Positions 43,232 to 52,529 of a DNA stretch of 64,000 nt are shown here, piece by piece (the stretch's first letter is position 1; every line of letters begins with the position of its first letter). The notes under the pieces were generated by a model. It did no database searches and had not been told where the DNA came from. It saw only the letters and a list, made by a program, of their open reading frames with translations. The DNA is from Nitrospirillum viridazoti (lineage in GTDB: Bacteria; Pseudomonadota; Alphaproteobacteria; Azospirillales; Azospirillaceae). Position numbers and translations under genes: made by a program. Where the stretch lies: NCBI RefSeq assembly GCF_007827975.1, contig NZ_VITT01000002.1; one strand, written 5' to 3'.

Positions 43232-44092
43232 ATGCTGATCGACGCCCATCTGCATCTCTGGGATCCGGCGCGCCTGCGTTACGACTGGCTGTCCCACGTT
43301 CCCTCCATCGCCGGGCCGCACGCCTTGGCCGAGTGGGCGGCGTTGGGATTGCCTATCGAGCAGGCGGTGTTCGTGCAGGCGGACTGCGATCCGGCCCAGG
43401 CGCTGGATGAGGTCGACTGGGTCGCCGGCCTGGCGGACCGGGTGCCGGTGGGCGGCATCGTGGCCTTCGCGCCTTTGGAACGGGGGGCGGGGGCCCAGGC
43501 GGCGATCGACGCCCTGGCCGCGCGGCCGCTGGTGCGGGGCGTGCGCCGGTCGGTGCAGAACGAACCGCTGGCCTTCGTCACCGACCCTGACCATTTGGAC
43601 GGCATGGTGCGGGCGGCGAAGGCGGGGTTCAGCCTGGACATCTGCGCCCGCGCGCCGCAGCTGCAGGATGTGGCCCATGCCTTGGACCATCTGTACGCGG
43701 TGGTGCCGGATGCCGTCACCGTGCTGGATCATCTGGGCAAGCCCGACATCGCCACCCACGGCGGCGACATCCAGGCCGACGGCTGGGCCGACGCCCTGGC
43801 CCGACTGGCACGCTTCCCCAACCTGGCCTGCAAGGTCTCCGGCCTGACCACCCAGGCGCGGTGGGACGGCTGGCGGGCGGAGGATTTGCGGCCCTACATC
43901 GACCATGTCCTGGCCTGCTTCGGCGCCGGGCGCTGCCTGTTCGGCGGCGACTGGCCGGTAGTGGACTTGGCCGGCGGCTACCCGGCGTGGCTGGCGGTGT
44001 TCCAGGACATCGCCGCGGGCTGGACCCAGGCGGCGCGGGACGCCGTGTGCCGGGAGACGGCGCGGCGGGTCTACCGGCTGCGCGGCGAATAA
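43232..44092 (+). CDS. Amidohydrolase-family lactonase, probable L-fuconolactonase
   Basis: This 286-residue COG3618-type amidohydrolase starts MLIDAHLHLWDPARLRYDWL, the metal HxH motif. It continues with VQADCDPAQALDEVDWVAGL, VLDHLGKPDI (about 166-175), NLACKVSGL and CLFGGDWPV (about 233-241). Family members hydrolyse L-fucono-, L-rhamnono- or related lactones. It lies between the dehydratase and the transporter, matching the second step after the aldose dehydrogenase. Confidence 0.9.
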   Translation: MLIDAHLHLWDPARLRYDWLSHVPSIAGPHALAEWAALGLPIEQAVFVQADCDPAQALDEVDWVAGLADRVPVGGIVAFAPLERGAGAQAAIDALAARPLVRGVRRSVQNEPLAFVTDPDHLDGMVRAAKAGFSLDICARAPQLQDVAHALDHLYAVVPDAVTVLDHLGKPDIATHGGDIQADGWADALARLARFPNLACKVSGLTTQARWDGWRAEDLRPYIDHVLACFGAGRCLFGGDWPVVDLAGGYPAWLAVFQDIAAGWTQAARDAVCRETARRVYRLRGE

Positions 44093-44173
44093 TGCATCGA
44101 TAGGCACTCGATCGACAGCGGCCCCACCCAAGAGGGCCGGTCAGGATGGCAGTCAGGGAGAGATCAACCAAAG

Positions 44174-45460
44174 ATGAGCGACATTCCCATGGACGTCCCC
44201 CTTCCTTCCGCCCCGGCGGAAGACACCAGCCAGCATGTCGCGGGTCGGCGGCGTTGGGTCCTGCTCTGGTCGCTGCTGATCAATTTCTTCGTGCTGCTGG
44301 CCCTCTACAACGGGGTCATCTCGGTGCTGCTGCCCAACCAGGTGGCGGCGCTGGATCCGGCGGCGAAGGCGGCGAACCTCGCCATCGTCATGTCCATCAC
44401 GTCCATCTTCTCGACGCTGACCACCCCCATCGCCGGCGCCTTGTCCGACCGCACCCGGTCGCGCTGGGGCCGGCGGTCGCCGTGGATCGCGCTGGCCTCC
44501 CTCATCGGGTCCATGTGCCTGTTCGGCGTGTCGCTGGTCACGTCCCTGTGGTCCATCACCGTGCTGTGGGTGATGGCGGCCATCGCCTACAACGCCATGC
44601 AGGGCCCGCTGTCCACCGTGGTGGCCGACCGCTTCGCGCCGGCCAACCGGGGGACCGCCTCCGGTTTCATCGGGGCGGGCATGACGGCCGGCGGCACGGT
44701 GGGCATCATCGTGGCGGGGCAACTTGCCAGCCAGCTGGTGCTGGGCTACCTGGTCTTCGCCCTGGCCGTCGCGGCCTGCTGCGTCGCCTTCGTTTTCCTG
44801 AACCGTGAGGTGCCGTCCGAACACCTCAGGCCCGCGCCCTTCAGCCTTCCCGGCTTCCTGCGCAGCTTCTGGATCGATCCGCGCCAGTATCCCGATTTCG
44901 GCTGGGCCTTCCTGGGCCGCTTCACGATCTACATGGGATACCAGGGGGTGGTGACCTACCAGCTCTACATCCTGCGGGACTACATCCACCTGTCGGTGGA
45001 GCAGGCCAACGTCGTCATCGGCAACATTTCCGCCATCACCTTCGTCATGCTGCTGTTTTCCGGCCTGGTCTCCGGCTTCCTGTCGGACAGGGTGGGGCGG
45101 CGCAAGCCCTTCGTCTTCTTCTCTTCCGTCATCATGGCGGCGGCCTGCGTGGTCCCGCTGATCACCCCGACGGTGGAGGGGATGTACCTCTATGCCGGCA
45201 TCGTCGGGCTGGGCTATGGCGCGTTCACGGCGGTGGACATGGCGCTGATGACCCAGGTGCTGCCCCGCGACACCGGGTCCACCGGCAAGGATCTGGGCAT
45301 CCTGACCACGGCCATCAATATTCCGCAGGCCATCAGCCCCGTCATGTCGGCCTGGTTGCTGGGCCTGTCCGGCGGCGATTACAGCGTACTGTTCATCGCG
45401 GCCATCCTCTTCGTCTTCGCCTCCTCGTTCTTCGTGTTGCCGATCCGGTCGGTTCGCTGA
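44174..45460 (+). CDS. MFS transporter, probable 6-deoxy-sugar importer
   Basis: The 428-residue protein has about 12 hydrophobic segments and MFS loop motifs SDRTRSRWGRRSPW (about 96-109) and SGFLSDRVGRRKPF. The long hydrophilic N-terminus (about 30 residues) is cytoplasmic. ATG 44174 follows AGGGAGAGATC. Position between the lactonase and a secreted beta-helix protein suggests uptake of the released monosaccharide. The sequence alone does not fix the substrate. Confidence 0.88.
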   Translation: MSDIPMDVPLPSAPAEDTSQHVAGRRRWVLLWSLLINFFVLLALYNGVISVLLPNQVAALDPAAKAANLAIVMSITSIFSTLTTPIAGALSDRTRSRWGRRSPWIALASLIGSMCLFGVSLVTSLWSITVLWVMAAIAYNAMQGPLSTVVADRFAPANRGTASGFIGAGMTAGGTVGIIVAGQLASQLVLGYLVFALAVAACCVAFVFLNREVPSEHLRPAPFSLPGFLRSFWIDPRQYPDFGWAFLGRFTIYMGYQGVVTYQLYILRDYIHLSVEQANVVIGNISAITFVMLLFSGLVSGFLSDRVGRRKPFVFFSSVIMAAACVVPLITPTVEGMYLYAGIVGLGYGAFTAVDMALMTQVLPRDTGSTGKDLGILTTAINIPQAISPVMSAWLLGLSGGDYSVLFIAAILFVFASSFFVLPIRSVR

Positions 45461-45504
45461 GGCGGCCGGCGTCTTGAAAACAAGCCTGTAAAGGGGGGTG
45501 AGCG

Positions 45505-47637
45505 ATGGGATCATATGCGGCGCGTCTCGGCCTGTTGGCCTTGCTTTTGACATCGGCGCCGGGGTGGTCGCAGACACCATCCACTGCCGACCGGCCCACC
45601 CCCGACTTGTCCGTCCCAGGCCTGCCCCCCGGCCATCAGCCGGAACGGCTGTACGGGGAAAAGCTGCTGGCCACCATCAAGATCCCGCAACGGCCTCCGT
45701 CGCCGCCCGTGGTCCTGTGGGTATCGCCCACCGGGTCCGACACGGGCGACGGGTCGCCGGCCCATCCCTTCGCCACGCCGGCCCGTGCCCAGGCCGCCGT
45801 GCGGGACCTGAACCGCGACCGGGATGTCATCGTGCGGTTGGCCGGCGGGGTCTATCGCCTGGCGGAGCCGCTGCGCTTCTCCGCGTCCGATGGCGGGCAG
45901 GCGGGGCACCTGGTGCGCTGGGAGGCGGCGGACGGGGCCAAGCCGGTGATTTCCGGCGGCGACCGGGTGACCGGCTGGCGGTTGGCCGACCCGGCCAAGG
46001 GGATATGGGCGGCCGACATCCCGCGCGGCGTCGATCCGCGCCAGATCTGGGTCAATGACCGGCTGGCCCGTCGGGCGACGCTGGAGGTGGGGCGCCAGGC
46101 CTTCCGCTTCCACGACTGGGGGATGGAGATCGTCGACCCAGCCTGGCGGGGCCTGGCCGATGTGCCGGACCAGAAGCGGATCGAGGTCGAGGGTACGGGC
46201 TGGTTCACCGACCGGCACGCGATGGTGGAACGGATCGAGGGCGACCGCATCGTTATGCAGCAGCCGGGCTGGCGGAACAACATCATCGGCTATGACACCA
46301 TCGCCCGGCCGGTTTCCGAGGCTTCCGCCCGGCTTTTCCTGGTCAACGCCCTGGCCTTCCTGCGTGAACCCGGCCAGTGGTATGCCGACCCGGCCGCCGG
46401 CCGTCTTTACTACAAGCCCCGCGCCGGGGAGGACTTGGGCACGGCGTCGGTGGTTCTGCCACGCCTGTCGATGCTGATCTCCATCGCCGGCACCTATGAC
46501 ACGCCGGTCAAGGATCTGCAGTTCAAAGGGGTGAGCTTCCAGCACACCAGCTGGCTGGAACCATCCGGCCCGCAGGGCTATGCCAGCCAGCAGAGCGGCG
46601 CCTTCCTGGCCGGTCCGCTTCCCGACTATCCCCAGGAGCCGATGCGGGATTGCTCGTGGGGCTGCTGGGCGTTCGAGGCCGCCCGCAACCACTGGCGCCA
46701 GCAGCCGGCGGCGATCCAGGTGGCCGCCGCCACCCGCATTCTGTTCGAAGGGGGCGAGTTCGCGCATCTGGGGCAGGTGGCGCTGGGCATCGGCAACAAT
46801 GCCGATGCCAATGACAGCGGCATCGGGCTGGGCGCCATCGCCGTCGAGGTGTCACGCAACCTATTCACCGATCTGTCGGGCGGCGCCATCATGGTGGGCG
46901 GCGTCACGCCGGATGCCCACCATCCGCCGCGTCCCGAAATGGGTGTCCGCGACATCCTGATCCGCAACAACCGGATCAGGACCGTGTCGCAAGACTATCG
47001 GGAGCAGGCGGCCATCCTGGTCACCTACGCGACGGCACCGGTGATCCTGCATAACGACGTGTCGGACACGCCCTATGACGGGATCGATGTCGGCTGGGGC
47101 TGGGGCGTCAACGACCCGGGCGGAAGCTCTGCCTATCGGACACGGGAACGCGGTTATTACGACCAGCCGGGCAATTTGGTCTACGACACGCCCACCATCC
47201 TGCGCGATGCCGTCATCTTCGGGAACCGCGTGCATTCCGTGAAGCAATGGTATGGGGACGGCGGCGCCATCTACCATCTTTCAGCCGATCCCGGCGGCCT
47301 GATCGCCGAGAATTACATTTACGACGTCCCCGGCGGCATCGGCATCTACCTGGACGAGGGGTCGCGGTACCTGACCGTGCGCAACAACGTCGTCGACAGG
47401 GTCGACGTCTGGCTGAACGTCAACACCTTGGACTTCAACCTACCCCGTCGCACGGCCATGGACGATCTGGCCACGGGCAACTGGTTCCGCGATGGGCGGG
47501 CGCGGGGAACGCTGACCGACTATCTCAACAACCGTATGGTCGACAATGTCGAGGTCAAGGGCGACGCCTGGCCGGTTGGCGCCCGGGCGGTGATGGAACG
47601 CTCAGGCATCCAGCAGGACGACGCGCCGCGGCGCTGA
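45505..47637 (+). CDS. Secreted right-handed beta-helix protein, GH141-like (copy 1)
   Basis: The 710-residue protein has a signal peptide (LGLLALLLTSAPGWSQ). The N-terminal region reads VSPTGSDTGDGSPAHPFATP, then GGVYRLAEPLRF. A beta-helix follows with FEGGEFAHLGQVALGIGNNA, GGAIMVGGVTPDAHHPPRPE, DGIDVGWGWGVNDPGG, GDGGAIYHLSADPGG and GIGIYLDEGS. The paralogue at 55291 shares these blocks. The layout resembles GH141, whose founding member is an alpha-L-fucosidase, but I cannot confirm family or catalytic residues without alignment. In this operon a fucosidase or related glycosidase is a reasonable inference. Confidence 0.8.
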   Translation: MGSYAARLGLLALLLTSAPGWSQTPSTADRPTPDLSVPGLPPGHQPERLYGEKLLATIKIPQRPPSPPVVLWVSPTGSDTGDGSPAHPFATPARAQAAVRDLNRDRDVIVRLAGGVYRLAEPLRFSASDGGQAGHLVRWEAADGAKPVISGGDRVTGWRLADPAKGIWAADIPRGVDPRQIWVNDRLARRATLEVGRQAFRFHDWGMEIVDPAWRGLADVPDQKRIEVEGTGWFTDRHAMVERIEGDRIVMQQPGWRNNIIGYDTIARPVSEASARLFLVNALAFLREPGQWYADPAAGRLYYKPRAGEDLGTASVVLPRLSMLISIAGTYDTPVKDLQFKGVSFQHTSWLEPSGPQGYASQQSGAFLAGPLPDYPQEPMRDCSWGCWAFEAARNHWRQQPAAIQVAAATRILFEGGEFAHLGQVALGIGNNADANDSGIGLGAIAVEVSRNLFTDLSGGAIMVGGVTPDAHHPPRPEMGVRDILIRNNRIRTVSQDYREQAAILVTYATAPVILHNDVSDTPYDGIDVGWGWGVNDPGGSSAYRTRERGYYDQPGNLVYDTPTILRDAVIFGNRVHSVKQWYGDGGAIYHLSADPGGLIAENYIYDVPGGIGIYLDEGSRYLTVRNNVVDRVDVWLNVNTLDFNLPRRTAMDDLATGNWFRDGRARGTLTDYLNNRMVDNVEVKGDAWPVGARAVMERSGIQQDDAPRR

Positions 47638-47666
47638 CGGCGCCGGGTTCACGGGCGTGTCTTTGG

Positions 47667-48023
47667 TCACGCCTGCTCCTTCAGGGAATGGATGCGTTCC
47701 ATGGCGACCCAGGTCTGGCCGGCCGGTGTGCCGGGCAGGGGTTGCTGGAACGTGCCCATCAGCCGCTCCCATTCCTGGACCTCGGGGTTGGCCGCGTCGC
47801 TGGCCGCCTTGGTCCCGGGGTCGAAGTCGGGGCCGACCTCCATGATCAGCACCATGCGCGTCCCGTACAGCCAGATTTCCAGGTCGCGGATGCCGTCTTT
47901 CCGGATGGCGTCCACTACCGGCTTCGGCACGGCGCCCGGCCCATGCCAGGCCTTGTAGCGGGCCACCAGCTCCGCATCGTCCCGCAAGTCCACGGTGTAG
48001 CACAGCCGCCGTGTGTCGCTCAT
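47667..48023 (-). CDS. L-rhamnose/L-fucose mutarotase (RhaM/COG3254 family)
   Basis: The 118-residue protein reads RRLCYTVDLRDDAELVARYKAWH (about 5-27), then DGIRDLEIWLYGTRMVLIME (about 43-62) and WERLMGTFQQPLPG. It is the dimeric ferredoxin-like fold of L-rhamnose mutarotase. It interconverts anomers of a 6-deoxy-L-hexose. Family names cover both rhamnose and fucose enzymes; the L-fucose dehydrogenase-like AKR nearby leans to fucose. It is divergent from the DUF4432 gene, with a GntR-type motif in between. Confidence 0.88.
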   Translation of the reverse strand: MSDTRRLCYTVDLRDDAELVARYKAWHGPGAVPKPVVDAIRKDGIRDLEIWLYGTRMVLIMEVGPDFDPGTKAASDAANPEVQEWERLMGTFQQPLPGTPAGQTWVAMERIHSLKEQA

Positions 48024-48048
48024 TCCGCACCTTCTGAAGTTTTTATTT

Positions 48049-48064
48049 TGACATCTGAGATATC
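48049..48064. promoter_or_regulatory. Shared GntR-regulon motif, site 3
   Basis: TGACATCTGAGATATC matches the motif at 41265 and 42041. It lies 25 bases upstream of the mutarotase ATG and about 105 bases upstream of the divergent DUF4432 ATG. Confidence 0.55.
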
Positions 48065-48168
48065 ACATAGCGCTTCTGAATTGACAAGGCCGCGTTTGAA
48101 GGCCTTAATCCCCGAAATCCAAGCGCCAAAAAGCAAGCCCTCAAGACCGGACTGACGGAGGATACGGA

Positions 48169-49347
48169 ATGGTCAGCCTTTACGGACAGGTCTGGTCCCG
48201 CCGCGATGTCGCGGCCCACACGGGCTCTCTCTCCCAATTCGCCGGCGTGCGGCTGATGACCCTGGGCGACGGTGTCGAGCGCGGCGTGCGCCTGCTGGAA
48301 TTCCGCACGGGCACGGGGCTGCGCTTCACCGTCCTGGTCGACCGGGCCATGGACATCGCGGATTGCGAGCATAACGGCCGCGCCGTCGGCTGGCATTCGC
48401 CGTCCGGCTTCCGCCATCCCGGTCTGCATGAGTATGAGGGGGAGGGCGGCCTGGGCTGGTTCCGCTCCTTCTCCGGCCTGCTGGTCACCTGCGGCTTGGA
48501 CCACATCCTGTTCATGGATGAGGATGCGGCCGACCATTACGTCTATGGCCCGCGCACGAGCGTCAAATCCTCCCTCCATGGCCGCATCGGCACCATTCCC
48601 GCCCGCCTGACCGGCTATGGCGAGCGCTGGGATGGTGATGATTGCTGGCTGTGGGCGGAGGGCGTGGTGCAGCAGTCCACCGTGTTCGGGGAGGACCTGC
48701 ACCTGATCCGGCGCATCGAGGCCAAGGTGGGCACGGACGAAATCCGCCTGCACGACCGGGTGGTCAACCATGGCTTCTACCGCACGCCGCACATGTACTG
48801 TTACCACATCAACGTCGGGCACCCGGTGCTGGCGGAGGGCGCGCGCTATGTGGCGCCCATCCGTGACGTGGTCTGGGCCTCCCACGCCGGGGACGATTAC
48901 CGCAAGCAGGGCGTGGGCTACCGCACCCTGCCGGCGCCGCGGCGCAATTTCCATGAGCAGGTCTGGCAGCACGAGATGGCGGCCGACGCCGAATCCCTCG
49001 TGCCCGTCGCCTTGGTGAACGAGGCCATCGGCTTCGGCCTGGAGGTGGAGACGGACAAGCGCCAGTTCCCGGCCATGTATGAATGGCAGAACCTGCAGCA
49101 GGGCCACTATGCCCTGGGCATCGAGCCCTCCACCAACCACGTCTTCGGCAAGCCCTACGCCAAGCAACGCGATGAACTGATCTGGCTGGAGCACGGGGAG
49201 GAGCGGCGCTACGACAGCGTCTTCCGCATCCTGCCGGACGCCGCATCGGTGGCCGCGTCCGTGGCGCGCATCCAGGCCATCGCCCGCCAGCCGGACGCGG
49301 ACTATCCCCCTCCCTCGGGCGACTTCCGCCCCATCACCCGCGCGTGA
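48169..49347 (+). CDS. DUF4432-family (aldose-epimerase-like) protein
   Basis: The 392-residue protein has DUF4432 marks: GVERGVRLLEFRTGTGLRFTV (about 35-55), DRAMDIADCEHNGRAVGWHS (about 58-77), then FSGLLVTCGLDHI, HGRIGTIPA, HMYCYHINVGHPVL and LGIEPSTNHVFGK. The fold resembles galactose mutarotase. ATG 48169 follows GGAGGATACGGA. Its stop is followed at once by the SDR gene's ribosome binding site. It opens a plus-strand operon whose promoter lies beside a GntR-type site. Its function is not established; sugar-anomer or sugar-acid conversion is inferred. Confidence 0.85.
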   Translation: MVSLYGQVWSRRDVAAHTGSLSQFAGVRLMTLGDGVERGVRLLEFRTGTGLRFTVLVDRAMDIADCEHNGRAVGWHSPSGFRHPGLHEYEGEGGLGWFRSFSGLLVTCGLDHILFMDEDAADHYVYGPRTSVKSSLHGRIGTIPARLTGYGERWDGDDCWLWAEGVVQQSTVFGEDLHLIRRIEAKVGTDEIRLHDRVVNHGFYRTPHMYCYHINVGHPVLAEGARYVAPIRDVVWASHAGDDYRKQGVGYRTLPAPRRNFHEQVWQHEMAADAESLVPVALVNEAIGFGLEVETDKRQFPAMYEWQNLQQGHYALGIEPSTNHVFGKPYAKQRDELIWLEHGEERRYDSVFRILPDAASVAASVARIQAIARQPDADYPPPSGDFRPITRA

Positions 49348-49358
49348 GGAGGCAGCCG

Positions 49359-50111
49359 ATGTCCATCGGGGCCAAGACCATTCTATACACCGGTGCCGCC
49401 GGTGGCCTGGGCCTGCCCGCCACCCTGCATTTCCTGCGCGAGGGTGCCATCGTGCTGGCCGTCGACCATGACGCCGCCAAGCTGGCGGCCCTGGCGGACG
49501 CCGCCGCCGGCATCGGCGCCGGCCGGCTGGTGCCCCTTCAGGCCGACCTGTCGGACCTGGCGGGTTTCCGTGCCCTGCTGGCGGACCAGGCGGCGGCGCT
49601 GGGCGGGCTGGATGTCGTCATCAACAACGCCGCGATCTATCCGGCCAAGCCGTTCGAGGACTACAGCATTGAGGATCACCAGGCGGTCCAGCGCGTGAAC
49701 GTCGATGCCGGCGTCGTGGCGGTGCAGGTGGCGCTGCCCCACATGCGGGCCCGGGGCTGGGGCCGCATCATCAACATCGCCAGCATCACCTTCTACGGCG
49801 GCTGGGCCAACCTGTCGCCCTACGTCGCGTCCAAGGGCGCCCTGGTCGGCCTGACGCGGGCCTGGGCGCGGGAATTCGGCGCCTACGGCGTTACCGTCAA
49901 CGCCCTGTCCCCCGGCGCCTTCCCCACGGACGCGGAGAAGATCCACCCGGATCCGGAGGGCTACACCCGCTTCGTGCTGGACCACCAGTCGGTGAAGCGG
50001 CGCGGCCACCCCGGAGACATCGCGGCTGCCCTGTCCTTCCTGGCGTCGGACGCCGCCGGCTTCATCAGCGGCCAGACCCTGAACATCGACGGCGGCTGGG
50101 TCATGCACTGA
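49359..50111 (+). CDS. SDR-family sugar (or polyol) dehydrogenase
   Basis: This is a classical SDR of 250 residues with TGAAGGLG (11-18), NNAA (89-92), S142 in NIASITF, and Y155-xxx-K159. It ends SGQTLNIDGGWVMH. ATG 49359 sits 6 bases after GAGGAGG; a GTG at 49344 overlaps the preceding stop but lacks a better site. The reaction may be oxidation of an aldose or sugar acid. A role as L-rhamnose or L-fucose dehydrogenase is possible and would overlap with the AKR at 39334. Confidence 0.85.
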   Translation: MSIGAKTILYTGAAGGLGLPATLHFLREGAIVLAVDHDAAKLAALADAAAGIGAGRLVPLQADLSDLAGFRALLADQAAALGGLDVVINNAAIYPAKPFEDYSIEDHQAVQRVNVDAGVVAVQVALPHMRARGWGRIINIASITFYGGWANLSPYVASKGALVGLTRAWAREFGAYGVTVNALSPGAFPTDAEKIHPDPEGYTRFVLDHQSVKRRGHPGDIAAALSFLASDAAGFISGQTLNIDGGWVMH

Positions 50112-50171
50112 GCCCTTTGCCTGGGCCGCCGCCCTTCCTTCCATTCCAATTTGTCCTAGGACGACACCATC

Positions 50172-51359
50172 ATGGGCATCCTCAGCGGATACCGCGTTCT
50201 TGATTGTTCCATCGCCATGGCCGGCCCTTTCGCGGCGCAGCGCCTGGGCGATCTCGGCGCCGACGTCATCAAGGTGGAACCGACCAGCGGCGAATGGCAG
50301 CGCCACGCCTCGGCCGGCGGCGCCAGCGGCAACAAGATCAACGTTTCCTTCCTGTCGCTGAACCGCAACAAGCGCTCCTTGGCCGTGGACCTGAAGGCGC
50401 CGGAGGGCCGGCAGATCCTGCTGGACCTGGTGAAGGACGCTGACGTCTTCCTGCAGAACTACCGCCCCGGCGTGGCCAAGCGCCTGGGCGTGGATTATGA
50501 GACGCTGTCGGCCATTAACCCGGGCCTGGTCTATGTCTCCATGTCCGGCTATGGCGAGGATGGCCCTTATGTGAACTACCCGGGGCAGGACCTGCTGTTG
50601 CAGGCCCTGTCCGGCGCCATGCTGTCGGCCGGCAGCGCCGACCAGCCGCCGCAGCCGGCCGGCCAGTACCTGGTGGATGCCATCACCGCCTACACGGCGT
50701 TCGAGGGTGCGCTGGCCGCCCTGCTGCACCGGGAGCGGACGGGGGAGGGGCAGTTGGTCCAGGTCAACATGCTGGACGCCATCACCACCCTCCAGATGCA
50801 GGAACTTTCCGTCTTCACCGTGGGCAACAAGCCGCAGACCCGCTCGGCCGAGGCGCACGCCCATTGCTACATCCGCGCCCCCTACGGGGTGTTCAAGACG
50901 GCCGACGCCTACATCGTCGTCGCCATGGCCGGCCTGGACAAGCTGGGCCGGCTGATCGACGAGCCGTTTTTGCAGGGGTTGAACGACGAGGCGGACAGCT
51001 GGAAGTTCCGGGACGAGATCTTTGCCTGCGTCCGCATCCGGCTGCTGGGCCGCAGTTCCGCCGAGTGGCTGGAGCTGTTCCGCGCCCATGACATCTGGTG
51101 CGGGCCGGTCTACGGCTACGCCGACCTGGTGGCCGATCCGCAGATCGCCCACAACGGCACCTTCATCACCTATGATCACCCGACCGAAGGCCGGGTGAAG
51201 ACGCCGGGCTTCCCCATCCGCTTCTCCAAGACGCCGGCGGCGCTGGACCGTGGCGCCCCCCTGGTGGGTGAGCACACGCGCGAGGTGCTGGAGGGTCTGT
51301 CCCTGTCGCAGGTGGATATCGAGCGGCTGCTGGCCGCCGGTGTCGTGGGGGCGCCGTGA
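50172..51359 (+). CDS. Family III CoA-transferase (CaiB/BaiF)
   Basis: The 395-residue protein has the hallmark motifs GYRVLDCSIAMAGPFAAQRL near the start, DVIKVEP, FLSLNRNKRSLAVDLK (about 60-75), and VNYPGQDLL with the probable catalytic D140. It ends HTREVLEGLSLSQVDIERLL. Such enzymes move CoA between carboxylic acids. Its place between an SDR and a solute-binding-like protein, with a crotonase two genes on, points to a CoA-thioester step in the degradation of some acid. The acid is unknown. Confidence 0.9.
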   Translation: MGILSGYRVLDCSIAMAGPFAAQRLGDLGADVIKVEPTSGEWQRHASAGGASGNKINVSFLSLNRNKRSLAVDLKAPEGRQILLDLVKDADVFLQNYRPGVAKRLGVDYETLSAINPGLVYVSMSGYGEDGPYVNYPGQDLLLQALSGAMLSAGSADQPPQPAGQYLVDAITAYTAFEGALAALLHRERTGEGQLVQVNMLDAITTLQMQELSVFTVGNKPQTRSAEAHAHCYIRAPYGVFKTADAYIVVAMAGLDKLGRLIDEPFLQGLNDEADSWKFRDEIFACVRIRLLGRSSAEWLELFRAHDIWCGPVYGYADLVADPQIAHNGTFITYDHPTEGRVKTPGFPIRFSKTPAALDRGAPLVGEHTREVLEGLSLSQVDIERLLAAGVVGAP

Positions 51360-52528
51360 GCCCTCCCATGCCGAATGGTGTCCCCCATTACCGTGCCCTG
51401 ACCTGGGACCACCCACGCGGCTACAACGCCCTGGCGGCGGCGGCCGGCGCGCTGGACCCGGCGCGCGACGGGCTGGCCCTGACCTGGGACCACCACTCGC
51501 TGGAGGACTTCGAGAAGCACCCCATCGCGGATCTGTGCCGGCGCTATGATCTGATCGTGCTGGACCATCCTCACGTGGGCGACGCCGTGGCCGGCCAGGG
51601 CCTGGTGCCGCTGGAGGCACTGTTCGGTGTCGATGAGATCGCGGCCTGGGGCCGGGACGTCATCGGCCCCTGCCTGTCCAGTTATCGCTACGCCGGCCGG
51701 CATTGGGCCCTGCCGCTGGACGCCGCCACCCAGGTGATGGCCTATCGCCCCGACCTGGTCGACGGGCCGCCGCCGGCGACCTGGGAGGAGGTGGCGGCCC
51801 TGTCCCGGCGGCGGCCCGTGGCGCTGTCGCTGGCCGGGCCGCACGCGGCCCTGTCGTTCCAGTCCATCTGCGTGGCCCTGGGCGAACCGCCGGCGGAGGC
51901 CGATCCCGAGTGCTTCGTCGGGCGGGCGACGGGCACGGCGGCGCTGGACCTGATGGCGCGGCTGGCGGCGACCAGCCCGGCGGTGCTGGCCGACCTGAAC
52001 CCCATCGGCATTCTGGGCCGCATGGCGGCGGCGGACGATGTGGCGCTGTGCCCGCTGATCTACGGCTATGTCAACTACACCCGGGCTGAGGCGGGCGGCC
52101 ACCCGCTGCGCTATGCCGACGCCCCCCGGCAGGTGCCGGGTGGCCGGCCGGGGTCGACCCTGGGCGGCACGGGCATCGGCATCACCACCCGTGCCCAGGT
52201 CACCCCGGCTTTGCTGGACCATCTCCGCTGGCTGATGTCGCCCGGCGCCCAGGCCGGCTTCATTCCCGACCATGACGGTCAGCCCAGCCTGCGCGCCGCC
52301 TGGGGCGACGCGCGCGTCAACGACCATTGGGGCGGCTTCTACCGCGACACCGCCGCCACGTTGGAGGCCGCCTTCGTCCGGCCCCGCCATCCCGGCGCCA
52401 TCCCCTTCCAGACCGCAGCGTCGGCTCTGATCCGCGCCGCCCTGGCCGACGGGCGGCCACACGGCGCCGTCATCGACGACTTGCAGAGCCTATACGCCGC
52501 ATCTCGCCAGCCGGGCATGGAGAGATGA
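51356..52528 (+). CDS. Family-1 solute-binding-protein homologue without signal peptide
   Basis: The 390-residue protein resembles extracellular solute-binding proteins (SBP_bac family): LTWDHPRGYNALAAAA at the start, YDLIVLDHPHVGDAV, YAGRHWALPLDAATQVMAYRP (about 104-124), PPPATWEEVAALS and GGTGIGITTRAQVTPALLDHL. It has no N-terminal hydrophobic or twin-arginine signal. GTG 51356 overlaps the CoA-transferase stop as GTGA; ATG 51368 is the alternative, also without a signal. No ABC permease or ATPase is adjacent. It is probably cytoplasmic, perhaps a ligand sensor or chaperone for the CoA enzymes, which is speculation. Confidence 0.85.
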   Translation: MSPPMPNGVPHYRALTWDHPRGYNALAAAAGALDPARDGLALTWDHHSLEDFEKHPIADLCRRYDLIVLDHPHVGDAVAGQGLVPLEALFGVDEIAAWGRDVIGPCLSSYRYAGRHWALPLDAATQVMAYRPDLVDGPPPATWEEVAALSRRRPVALSLAGPHAALSFQSICVALGEPPAEADPECFVGRATGTAALDLMARLAATSPAVLADLNPIGILGRMAAADDVALCPLIYGYVNYTRAEAGGHPLRYADAPRQVPGGRPGSTLGGTGIGITTRAQVTPALLDHLRWLMSPGAQAGFIPDHDGQPSLRAAWGDARVNDHWGGFYRDTAATLEAAFVRPRHPGAIPFQTAASALIRAALADGRPHGAVIDDLQSLYAASRQPGMER

Positions 52529-52529
52529 A

